A DNA stretch of 44,360 bases from JAOUEA01 sp035550775 (GTDB taxonomy: Bacteria > Actinomycetota > UBA4738 > HRBIN12), in contig DASZOO010000163.1 in assembly GCA_035550775.1 (NCBI GenBank), positions 1 through 44,360 on the forward strand. The letters are read 5' to 3'. Each line of letters opens with the position of its first letter. Position 1 is the stretch's first letter. The notes beneath the pieces are model-generated. The model was not told the DNA's origin and made no database searches. It saw only the letters and a list, made by a program, of their open reading frames with translations. The position numbers and the translations under genes were made by a program. Of the stretch, positions 15,696 to 22,562 are shown one piece after another.

Positions 15696-18110
15696 TTAGT
15701 CGTCGTCGGGACGTGGCGGGGAGTCGAAGTCGTGCCGCAGCTGCGGCCGCTCGCTCAGTGGCCGGCCCGCGGGAGCGGCCGCGACCTCGACCGGCGGGGG
15801 CGGCACCGGCACGGGGATCCTCACCTCGACGCCGCCGTGCTCCTTGTGGGCTCGCAGCACCGCATCGTGGTACCGCTCGAGCATCTGGCGGAACGCGGGG
15901 TCGTGATAGGGGCGGCCGTCGACGGTCGGACCTCTCGTGCCCTCGATGATCGCCTCGACGTCGTCGCCGGTGATCGTCTTCTCGGCCTCGAGCGCGTGCG
16001 CCAGCGCGAGCACGTCGCCACGATGCTCATCGAGCAGCTGCGCCGTGCGCTCGTAGAGCTCCCCGAGCTTCTCCTCGACGCTGCGGCCGAACGTCGAGTC
16101 GAACATCGCCCGGTCGGCCCCGGTCTCCAGCGCCTGCGCCCCGCGCATCCCGGCGAGGGTCACGGACCGAGAGGCCAGCGTGTCGCCCATGGCATAGAAC
16201 GCGAGCGCCTGGGTCGTCATCGCGGTGGCCGCGTTCATGTCGCCGCCGACGCCCATCGAGTGGTCGCCGTCGAAGAACATCCGTTCGCCCGCCAGCGACG
16301 CGAGCGCCGTCATGACGTCGATCTCCCGTTCCGTGCGCCACTGCACGAACTGGTCTTCGGGCGGGATCGACGACACGAACCCACCCACGTCGCCCCGTCG
16401 CTCGATCGTGGCCATGTCGATCACGGCGTGCTTGCGCAGGCGGTAGGCCACGATCGCGTGGCACGCCTCGTGCACCGCGACCGAGTGACGTTCCCGCTCG
16501 ATGTACTCGTGATCGTCGGGCAGCCCGTGCTGCTTCAGCTGCTTGGCCTTCACCACATCGGCGAACGTCACCGTGTCGCGGTCGTCGCGGATCGCGATCA
16601 CGAGCCCCTCGTTCACGATGTCCTTGATCGACGCGCCCGAGAAGTACGGCGTGATCGTCGCGAGCTTGTCGATCTGTTCGTCGTTGATGTCGTTCGAGAC
16701 CTTCGCGAGGTAGTACTCGAACGTCGCACGCCGCCCGTCCTTCTGGGGGTAGCCGACCTTGTACTGGCGGTCGACACGGCCCGGTCGCAGCATCGCGGGG
16801 TCGAGCGTGTTCGGCATGTTGGTCGCGAAGATGTGCAGGATCCGGTACTTGGGCGGGGGCTTGGGCTTCATGCCGAGGAGCTTCCGGATCTTGTTGATGA
16901 GTCCCTTGGGCTTGGTGAGCCCGGACATCTCCGCGAGCAGCGCCTGCAGGGTGCCCATGCCGCCGCCACCCATGCCCGCGCCCATGAAGATCCGCTCCTC
17001 GTACGGCGTTCCCGGGGCGGACGCGGCGGTCGCCGCGCGGAACGTGCTGTCACGCCCAGCCTCGGAAACGTAGGCGAGCCCGTTGCAGGACGGCGAGGTC
17101 GACCAGGGTGAGACCGGCGCGTACCCGGTCGCGACCCCCTGGCCGCGGCTGCCGAGGGAATCGGCCTCGTCGATGAACACGATCGCGCCGCCGTAGCGCA
17201 TCGACAGCTTGCGGAGCTTCCGGTAGAGCGACCGAACCTTCAGGATGCCGACACCCATGAACATGTTGATGAACGCCCCGGCGTCGACGTTCACGAACGG
17301 CTTGGCCGTCTCGCCCGCCACCGCCTGCGCCATCAGCGTCTTGCCCGTGCCGGGAGGTCCCCACAGCAGGATGCCTCCGGGCACGTAGCCGCCCCGCGAC
17401 TCGATGGCCTCGGGATCGTCGAGGAAGACCAGCGTCTCCTTCAGCTGCCCGAGCGCCGCGTCCTGACCCTTCACGTCGTCGAACCGCGTCTCGATCTCGT
17501 CGGGCATGATCGTGTCGATGCCGCCGCGGGACAGGAACCAGAACAACCCGACGAACTGGAAGATCACGAAGAAGAACGCGAACGCGAGCTGCAGGACGAA
17601 CGGCAGCGCGACCACGAGACGGGCCGGCGCCTCGATGAGCCCGAGCCACACCGGCTCGGTGCCGAAGATGCGGCCCAGGAGCGTGCTCAGCACGAGCAGG
17701 AACAGCACGACCTTGAACGCCCGGGCGGCCCGGTACCGCGTGTAGTCGCGCATCCTTCCGAGCTGCCGGTCGGCCCCGCCGAAGACCGACTGCTGCCAGA
17801 ACCGGTAGTAGCCCTTCGAGCGTTCCTCGATGAAGTAGTGGATCTGCCTCAGGAACTCGAGACCCATCAGGGCCAGCAGCCACCAGTAATCGGTGATCGC
17901 CGTCCGCACCGCATCGATGAAGGGCCCGTCGAGTGGGCGCACCGTGGTGCTCCAGACGACGGCGAGTCCGGCGAGCCAGAGGATGCCGAGGAACAACAGC
18001 AGCTTGATGCGGTCCCACAGCACCGCCTTCGCGCGGGTCGCACGTTCGGACGCGCGGGGCCGGGAAGGCCGGTCGGCCAGGATCTTGGAGTTGGAGCCGT
18101 TGGAGCTCAC
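15696..18110 (-). CDS. FtsH-like membrane AAA+ metalloprotease with inserted AAA segments
   Basis: An 804-aa ATP-dependent membrane protease related to FtsH. The membrane part is larger than in FtsH: four hydrophobic stretches (about 35-53, 74-88, 131-148, 163-194) replace the usual two. The AAA+ domain has Walker A GPPGTGKT (251-258), pore loop MFMGVG, Walker B VFIDEAD (311-317) and arginine finger RPGRVDR (442-448). Two segments, about 321-383 and 397-423, lengthen the region between Walker B and the sensor-1 FATN. The M41 peptidase site HEACH is at 547-551, with D624 in GGDMNAAT as likely third zinc ligand. All catalytic residues are kept. The C-terminus is Pro-rich. The start overlaps the upstream lipoprotein stop by 4 bases. 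Confidence 0.9.
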   Translation of the reverse strand: MSSNGSNSKILADRPSRPRASERATRAKAVLWDRIKLLLFLGILWLAGLAVVWSTTVRPLDGPFIDAVRTAITDYWWLLALMGLEFLRQIHYFIEERSKGYYRFWQQSVFGGADRQLGRMRDYTRYRAARAFKVVLFLLVLSTLLGRIFGTEPVWLGLIEAPARLVVALPFVLQLAFAFFFVIFQFVGLFWFLSRGGIDTIMPDEIETRFDDVKGQDAALGQLKETLVFLDDPEAIESRGGYVPGGILLWGPPGTGKTLMAQAVAGETAKPFVNVDAGAFINMFMGVGILKVRSLYRKLRKLSMRYGGAIVFIDEADSLGSRGQGVATGYAPVSPWSTSPSCNGLAYVSEAGRDSTFRAATAASAPGTPYEERIFMGAGMGGGGMGTLQALLAEMSGLTKPKGLINKIRKLLGMKPKPPPKYRILHIFATNMPNTLDPAMLRPGRVDRQYKVGYPQKDGRRATFEYYLAKVSNDINDEQIDKLATITPYFSGASIKDIVNEGLVIAIRDDRDTVTFADVVKAKQLKQHGLPDDHEYIERERHSVAVHEACHAIVAYRLRKHAVIDMATIERRGDVGGFVSSIPPEDQFVQWRTEREIDVMTALASLAGERMFFDGDHSMGVGGDMNAATAMTTQALAFYAMGDTLASRSVTLAGMRGAQALETGADRAMFDSTFGRSVEEKLGELYERTAQLLDEHRGDVLALAHALEAEKTITGDDVEAIIEGTRGPTVDGRPYHDPAFRQMLERYHDAVLRAHKEHGGVEVRIPVPVPPPPVEVAAAPAGRPLSERPQLRHDFDSPPRPDDD

Positions 18111-18793
18111 GCGATCACCGCCCAGGAGTTGATCACCGATTCGATGTCACCGCGGTTGCGGCCGTAGCACTCGGCACTGCAGAGCACGGCGAGCACGTAC
18201 ACGCGGTCGGAAGCCGGATCCATGTACGCGGTCTGTGAGATCTGCACGAACCGATCGTCCAACAGGACCGAGCTGCCGCCCGACGGGGCGTTGCCCTCGA
18301 GCGCCGAGGCCCAGATCTGTGCCTCGAAGTGCAGGCCGCGGAACCCGTCCTTCTCGATCCGGTCGTCGTAGGCCAAGATCTGGACCGCCTCGCGCCCCAC
18401 CTGGTCCTGGATCGTGTCGATGGGAACGATCAGGTTCCGGAGCGCGCCGTAGTTGATGCCGTCACGCTGCTCCGCCGTCAGGCGCAACACGGCGGCGATG
18501 CCTTGCGGAAAGTCGGAATGGAATCCCTGCTGGCTCATCACGTGTTCGACCGCGGGCGAGGGATCTCCATCGATCCCGATCAGCCACTCGACGGGGTCGG
18601 GCGTGCTCGCCGTCGGACCGGAAGGCTCGCCCTGCAAGGCGGCCTCGTCGAACACGGTCCAAGCGATGGGCACCTTGAAGGCCGTGCGCGCCTCCGTGTT
18701 CCGCACGTATTCGTAGCTCGGCGACCCGCACGCAGCCAGGACCAACGACCCGAGCACGAGCGCGGTTCCGAGGATGCGGCTGCCGTGCCTCAT
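18107..18793 (-). CDS. predicted lipoprotein
   Basis: A 228-aa secreted lipoprotein. The signal peptide runs to the lipobox LVLAAC, and the lipidated cysteine is residue 22. The mature part is a soluble domain of about 200 residues with no family I know; two cysteines close together near the C-terminus (LCSAECYG) could form a disulfide. The gene ends in ATGA shared with the start of the FtsH-like protease gene, so the two proteins are very likely made together and both act at the membrane. The lipoprotein may be an adaptor or substrate receptor for the protease; this is inference. Confidence 0.8.
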   Translation of the reverse strand: MRHGSRILGTALVLGSLVLAACGSPSYEYVRNTEARTAFKVPIAWTVFDEAALQGEPSGPTASTPDPVEWLIGIDGDPSPAVEHVMSQQGFHSDFPQGIAAVLRLTAEQRDGINYGALRNLIVPIDTIQDQVGREAVQILAYDDRIEKDGFRGLHFEAQIWASALEGNAPSGGSSVLLDDRFVQISQTAYMDPASDRVYVLAVLCSAECYGRNRGDIESVINSWAVIA

Positions 18794-18876
18794 CGGCTCA
18801 TCATCCCACGCTTGATCCGGAGTGGGACCCCCTACCGATCCATATCGGCGGTCCCGGCAGCGAACCGAAGCGCGGG

Positions 18877-19320
18877 TCAGGTGTGCAACGGCCGGCGCTC
18901 GAAGGGGATCGAGAGCGCGATCGTCGTGCGGGTGGCGACGTTCCCCTTCTCGCGCAGGCGCCGGATCAGATCCTCGAGGTCGGCCGTCGTGCGTGTTCGC
19001 ACCTTCAGCACGTAGTTCGTCTCGCCGGCCACGCTGAAGCAGTCCTCGACCTCGGGGAACTCGGCGACCCGCTCGGGCAGGTCGTCGGGCTGGCGAGGAT
19101 CCAGCGGCGACGCCGCGATCAGCGCGGTCACGTACAGGCCCAGCGCCTCGGGGTCGATCACCGCCGAGTAGCCACGGATCACGCCCTGGTGCTCCAGCTT
19201 GCGAACCCGGTCGTGGACGGCGGACGGGGACAGGCCGACGCGCGCGGCGACGTCGGCGTAGGTCGCCCGGGCGTCGTCCTGCAGCGCCGCGACGATATCG
19301 AGGTCCCGGTCGTCCAGCAT
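18877..19320 (-). CDS. Lrp/AsnC family transcriptional regulator
   Basis: A 147-aa regulator with an N-terminal winged HTH (LDIVAALQDDARATYADVAARVGLSPSAV in two adjoining segments, residues about 5-50) and a C-terminal RAM ligand-binding domain (about 65-140, with GETNYVLKVRTRTTADLEDL). Such proteins usually sense amino acids and act as octamers. ATG 19320 is preferred over the in-frame ATG 19332 because the -10 box TATGCT (19333-19328) overlaps the latter. It is divergent from the reverse-transcriptase-like gene, with 197 bases between. No binding site was identified. Confidence 0.9.
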   Translation of the reverse strand: MLDDRDLDIVAALQDDARATYADVAARVGLSPSAVHDRVRKLEHQGVIRGYSAVIDPEALGLYVTALIAASPLDPRQPDDLPERVAEFPEVEDCFSVAGETNYVLKVRTRTTADLEDLIRRLREKGNVATRTTIALSIPFERRPLHT

Positions 19321-19333
19321 CGCGGCAAGCATA
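19321..19333 (-). promoter_or_regulatory. lrp -10 box (leaderless start)
   Basis: On the minus strand TATGCT (19333-19328) is followed by 7 bases and then the ATG at 19320. Confidence 0.6.
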
Positions 19334-19436
19334 GGATGCGGGACCAGACGCAGGCCATGGACCTCTCCGCCGTTCGGGGCCGCGCCACGACGACGGCCGA
19401 GAGCGACGGGGGATGCGTCGGCTCGATCACGGCCGA

Positions 19437-19465
19437 TTGCCCGGCCGCGCGGTCTCGGATAGAAC
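19437..19465 (+). promoter_or_regulatory. promoter of the reverse-transcriptase-like gene
   Basis: TTGCCC (19437-19442) and TAGAAC (19460-19465) are spaced by 17 bases and would start transcription about 45 bases before the GTG at 19518. The -10 box is imperfect at its last base. Confidence 0.4.
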
Positions 19466-19517
19466 GGCCCCGACGTCGACCTCCTCCGGCCGTCGAGACG
19501 GACAAGGAGAGGTCCAC

Positions 19518-20255
19518 GTGGTTCCCATGGGTCCGCCGCGTTCGCAGGCCCCGCCGCCAGATTCGATCCACATGCAGCACCTCGAGAAGGCCGAAGGCGG
19601 CACACGCGTCCTCGTGCACCTGGGGGACGAGGTCAGTCGCCGCTACGCAGCCGCGGTGGCCGCCGTCGTCCCCGCCGTGGAGAACGCGCTCACCCCGGTG
19701 GCCGTCGCCAACCGCGCGCTTTCCACGCCGACCGGGTTCAGGCTCGAACCCTGGCGCAGCGCCCGTGCTCGGTTGCGCCGCGCGGTCGCGACGTGCGCGG
19801 CGGGCCCCCTCACCGGGGCGTTCCTCGGTGACGTTCGTGACTGCTACGGGTCGATGACCCCCGACGCGGTGGCCTCGGCGCTCGTGCGGTCAGGTGCGTC
19901 CGACACCGGTGTGCTCCGCATCGTCGAGATTCTGCGGGGCTTCGAGGAACGCGGGGTACGAGGCCTGCCCGTCGGGCCGCCGCCCTCTGCGGTGCTCGCC
20001 AACGCCGTGCTCGCTTCCGTCGACCGCGCGCTCGCCGAGGCGGCGGAGGGCCCGGTGCTCCGATGGGTCGACGACGTCATCGTGTTCACGACCGGGCCAC
20101 GTGGCGCCCGCCGAGCCGCTGCGTCGTTCGAACGATCGCTTGGCCACGTCGGGCTCGTTCCCCACCCCGCCAAGTGCCGGATCGTCGACGTGTCCTCATC
20201 GCCGATCTGGAGTGCACGGTACGGCTCGACGACCGGCTGCTCGGGCGTGGCATGA
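19518..20255 (+). CDS. small stand-alone reverse-transcriptase-like protein
   Basis: A 245-aa protein with the core motifs of reverse transcriptases. FRLEPWRSAR (74-83) resembles the finger motif; GDVRDCYGSM (104-113) carries the first catalytic aspartate D105. GLPVGPPPSAVLANAVL (149-165) is the typical GLPxGxxxS motif, WVDD (183-186) stands for YxDD with D185 and D186, and GHVGLVPHPAKC is the following GL...K motif. All three catalytic aspartates are kept. There is almost no thumb region, and no maturase, HNH or protease domain. The GTG start at 19518 follows AAGGAGAGG (19504-19512); ATG 19572 is an alternative. No group II intron, retron, DGR or CRISPR feature was recognised nearby. It resembles unassigned bacterial RTs, some of which act in phage defence, but the role here is open. 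Confidence 0.72.
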   Translation: MVPMGPPRSQAPPPDSIHMQHLEKAEGGTRVLVHLGDEVSRRYAAAVAAVVPAVENALTPVAVANRALSTPTGFRLEPWRSARARLRRAVATCAAGPLTGAFLGDVRDCYGSMTPDAVASALVRSGASDTGVLRIVEILRGFEERGVRGLPVGPPPSAVLANAVLASVDRALAEAAEGPVLRWVDDVIVFTTGPRGARRAAASFERSLGHVGLVPHPAKCRIVDVSSSPIWSARYGSTTGCSGVA

Positions 20256-20265
20256 TTCGCCCGCC
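20251..20265 (+). promoter_or_regulatory. possible amidohydrolase -10 box
   Basis: CATGAT (20251-20256) lies 9 bases before the GTG at 20266 and contains the TGA stop of the upstream gene. The first base differs from TANNNT, so this is weaker than the other boxes. Confidence 0.35.
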
Positions 20266-21777
20266 GTGAGGACTCTCTACCGCGCCGCGCGCATCCGTAC
20301 GCAGTCCCACCCGGAGACGGGGGAGTGGCTCCTCGTCGATGGCCGTCACGTGCAACGGGTCGGCAGCGGGGATCCCCCGGCGGCCGACCGGCTGGTCGAC
20401 CTGCCCGGATCCACGATCGTTCCGGGATTCATCGACGCTCACGTCCACCTGACCGACACTGGCCTGTCGCTCACGAACGCCGACGTCGAGGCGACGCGGT
20501 CGGCCGGCGAGCTCCTCGACGTGGTCCGGCGACGAGCGACCGGCGAGGACGGGGAGGTGGTCTTCCTGCTCGGATACGACGAGTCGCGGTGGCACCCGAG
20601 GGAGCTCCCGTCGCTGGATCAGCTCGAGGAGGCATGCCCGCGCCCGTTGATCGTCAGGCGAGTGGACGGGCACACCGCGCTGGTGAACCGGTTGGCGCTC
20701 GAGAAGAGCGGCGCGCTGGATCTGCCCGGCGTGCAGCGGGACGATCTCGGGCAGCCCACCGGGGTGGTCACCGACCGAGCGAACGACACGATCGGCCGAT
20801 GGGTGCTCGCCTCGATCGAGGACCGCGACCGACAGGAGCTGCAGCTCGAGGCGGCCTCGCTCGCCGCCTCCCGCGGGGTGACCACGGTCCACGAGATGTC
20901 GATGCCTGCGTGGACGGGGGAGCGGGATCTGCGCGTGTTGCTCGGGCATCGGGCGAGGCTCCCCGTCGACGCGTTGCCGATCGTCGCGACCATGGACCTC
21001 GGCTCGGTCATCGCGGACGGCCTGGCGGCGATCGGGGGTGACCTCCCCGTCGACGGCTCGATCGGGGCGGGGACGGCGTGGATGGGGGAGCCCTACCTCG
21101 ACGGAGGGACCGGCACCGGCTACTACTCCGACGACGAGCTCGCGGAGTTCTTCCATTCGGGTCACGCCGCTGGGCTCCAGGTCGGCGTCCATGCGATCGG
21201 CGATCGGGCCATCGAACAGGTGCTGTCGGTCTGGGAACGCGTGTATCAGGCGCTCGACTCGCGGGAGCGACGTCACTTCCGGGCCCGGCGCCATCGCATC
21301 GAGCACATCGAGGCCGCCTCCCTTGCGCACGTGGAACGAGCCGCGATGCTCGGCCTCGCCGCGTCGGTGCAACCGGCGTTCGACACGGCGTGGGGAGGCC
21401 CGGACGGTCTCTACGAGCAGCGCCTCGGTCCCGTGCGTGCCGCCGCGATGAACCCGTTCAGGTCGATGTTGGACCGTGGCGTCGAGGTCGGGGTCGGCTC
21501 CGATGCGCCGATCACCGCGCTCGATCCGATGCAGGCGCTCACCGGGCTCGAACACCATCACGACCCCGCCCAGCGACTCTCACGGCCACAGGCGATCCGC
21601 CTGCATACGATCGGCTCGGCCCGGATCGGCCATCAGGAGGACAAGAAGGGTGCCCTGGCGCCGGGCATGCACGCCGACTTCGCCGTGTTCGACGCCGACC
21701 CGTTCGAGGAGCCCTCGCTCGAGGGGCTGCGACCCGTGCTCACGGTCTCTCTCGGCCGGGAGGTCTACGCGGCCTGA
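20266..21777 (+). CDS. amidohydrolase family 3 protein (YtcJ-like)
   Basis: A 503-aa metal-dependent hydrolase of the amidohydrolase superfamily. The first metal motif HxH is in GFIDAHVHL. A YtcJ-type fold is suggested by DESRWHP-like and GVTTVHEMS segments, and by the later metal-site residues in GVHAIGDRAIEQ, RIEHIEAA and GVGSDAPI. It ends with the usual small beta domain (GALAPGMHADFAVFDADPF). Substrates of such enzymes are amide or ester bonds in ring or formyl compounds and cannot be predicted. The GTG at 20266 fits the N-terminal beta domain; the frame remains open upstream within the preceding gene. The two genes are 10 bases apart and could form an operon. Confidence 0.88.
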   Translation: MRTLYRAARIRTQSHPETGEWLLVDGRHVQRVGSGDPPAADRLVDLPGSTIVPGFIDAHVHLTDTGLSLTNADVEATRSAGELLDVVRRRATGEDGEVVFLLGYDESRWHPRELPSLDQLEEACPRPLIVRRVDGHTALVNRLALEKSGALDLPGVQRDDLGQPTGVVTDRANDTIGRWVLASIEDRDRQELQLEAASLAASRGVTTVHEMSMPAWTGERDLRVLLGHRARLPVDALPIVATMDLGSVIADGLAAIGGDLPVDGSIGAGTAWMGEPYLDGGTGTGYYSDDELAEFFHSGHAAGLQVGVHAIGDRAIEQVLSVWERVYQALDSRERRHFRARRHRIEHIEAASLAHVERAAMLGLAASVQPAFDTAWGGPDGLYEQRLGPVRAAAMNPFRSMLDRGVEVGVGSDAPITALDPMQALTGLEHHHDPAQRLSRPQAIRLHTIGSARIGHQEDKKGALAPGMHADFAVFDADPFEEPSLEGLRPVLTVSLGREVYAA

Positions 21778-21864
21778 TCCCGTCCGAGCGCAGCGGGAGC
21801 CCCGGCCGGGAGCCCCAGGCGAGCCCCCGGAGGTGTCCTTGTCACACTTTCTCGTCACGGGCGG

Positions 21865-21894
21865 TTGACCCTCCGACGCGCATGGGCGTAGCGT
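21865..21894 (+). promoter_or_regulatory. promoter upstream of candidate RNA
   Basis: TTGACC (21865-21870) and TAGCGT (21889-21894) are separated by 18 bases. Transcription would begin near 21901 with no gene start for 270 bases, which supports a non-coding transcript or long leader. Confidence 0.5.
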
Positions 21895-21927
21895 GCGGCC
21901 CGCGCCATCGCTCCGGCGACGGCGCAC

Positions 21928-21997
21928 GAGGGTCCGAGCGGCTGAGTAGAGAACGCGGCGCCCCGGCGCCGCGGCCCCAAAGGTCGCTCGGACCTTC
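21928..21997 (+). ncRNA. candidate structured RNA
   Basis: Bases 21928-21940 pair with 21985-21997 as a 13-bp stem with a single G-U pair; the inner 10 pairs are exact. Inside is a second hairpin, 21955-21961 with 21966-21972 (7 bp, loop CCCG), with large internal loops GCTGAGTAGAGAAC and GGCCCCAAAGGT on either side. A promoter sits about 35 bases upstream. The nested layout with purine-rich loops looks like a small regulatory RNA or leader element. It matches no riboswitch class I know. GC-rich DNA forms stems by chance, so confidence is moderate. Confidence 0.4.
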
Positions 21998-22092
21998 ATC
22001 GTCGTCTGCCCGTGTGATGTGCGGTCGCCGCGGGAATGCATGCCGGGACTGCAGCGTTCCATGACGTTCGTCGCAGCCAGATCCGATGTGGC

Positions 22093-22112
22093 CCACAGTG
22101 GTTGCACTGTGG
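22093..22112. promoter_or_regulatory. operator-like perfect dyad over -35 box
   Basis: CCACAGTG (22093-22100) and CACTGTGG (22105-22112) form a perfect 8-bp inverted repeat around GTTG. The right half overlaps the -35 hexamer TTGCAC (22102-22107), which stands 16 bases from TAGGAT (22124-22129). A dimeric regulator bound here would block or alter transcription of the downstream DUF4193 gene. It could also act as a transcript hairpin. Confidence 0.5.
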
Positions 22113-22169
22113 CGCAGCGGCAGTAGGATACGCGCGCATCGAGGGAGGTCGAGCCCTCGGAGGGATGAG

Positions 22170-22562
22170 ATGAGCGACACCATGAACGATATCGACGAGA
22201 CGGTCTCTCGTGAGGACGAGGACGAGGCCGAGGTCGACGCGGAAGAGATCGACGACGGCGACGAACCGAGCGAGGAGGAGCTCGCCGAGGCCACCGTGCC
22301 GCCCGACCCGGCGACCGGGGGCGACGTCGAGTCGATCCAGGAGCTCCTGGTCAAGCAGGAGGCTGCGGACGAGGCCGACGCCGACGAGGAAGAGGAGGCG
22401 GTGATCGCGCTCACGAAGGAAGAGCGGCTCGCCTCCGATCCAGGCGAGTCGCGGGTGACCCCGATGCAGGCGACCGAGTTCGTCTGTAAGCGGTGCTTCC
22501 TCGTCAAGCACCGGAGCCAGCTCGCCGACAAGAAGCGGACGCTGTGCCGCGATTGCGCCTGA
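22170..22562 (+). CDS. DUF4193 family zinc-ribbon protein
   Basis: A 130-aa protein of DUF4193, a small family typical of actinobacteria. The first 90 residues are highly acidic and probably disordered. The C-terminus carries the family signature EFVCKRCFLVKHRSQLA followed by LCRDC, giving two CxxC pairs for zinc. Function is unknown. The ATG at 22170 is preceded by GGAGGG. The promoter with its dyad lies about 40 bases upstream. The end overlaps the likely start of the Lnt-Ppm1 gene by 10 bases, so the two may be translated together. Confidence 0.88.
   Translation: MSDTMNDIDETVSREDEDEAEVDAEEIDDGDEPSEEELAEATVPPDPATGGDVESIQELLVKQEAADEADADEEEEAVIALTKEERLASDPGESRVTPMQATEFVCKRCFLVKHRSQLADKKRTLCRDCA

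Larger units (their letters stand above)
21778..22169. other. 392-base non-coding region
   Basis: No gene was found between the amidohydrolase and the DUF4193 gene. The stretch holds a sigma-70-type promoter (21865-21894), a candidate structured RNA (21928-21997), a perfect dyad (22093-22112) and a second promoter (22102-22129). These are listed separately. The remainder shows nothing I can assign. Confidence 0.6.

Noticed and set aside
19321..19517. retron msr-msd RNA upstream of the reverse-transcriptase-like gene
   Set aside because: No pair of inverted repeats with the branching guanosine context could be identified, and the protein lacks the retron NAxxH and VTG motifs.
21931..21994. 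TPP riboswitch, suggested by CTGAG
   Set aside because: The second conserved half (CGAACCTGA-type sequence) is missing and there is no thiamine gene downstream.
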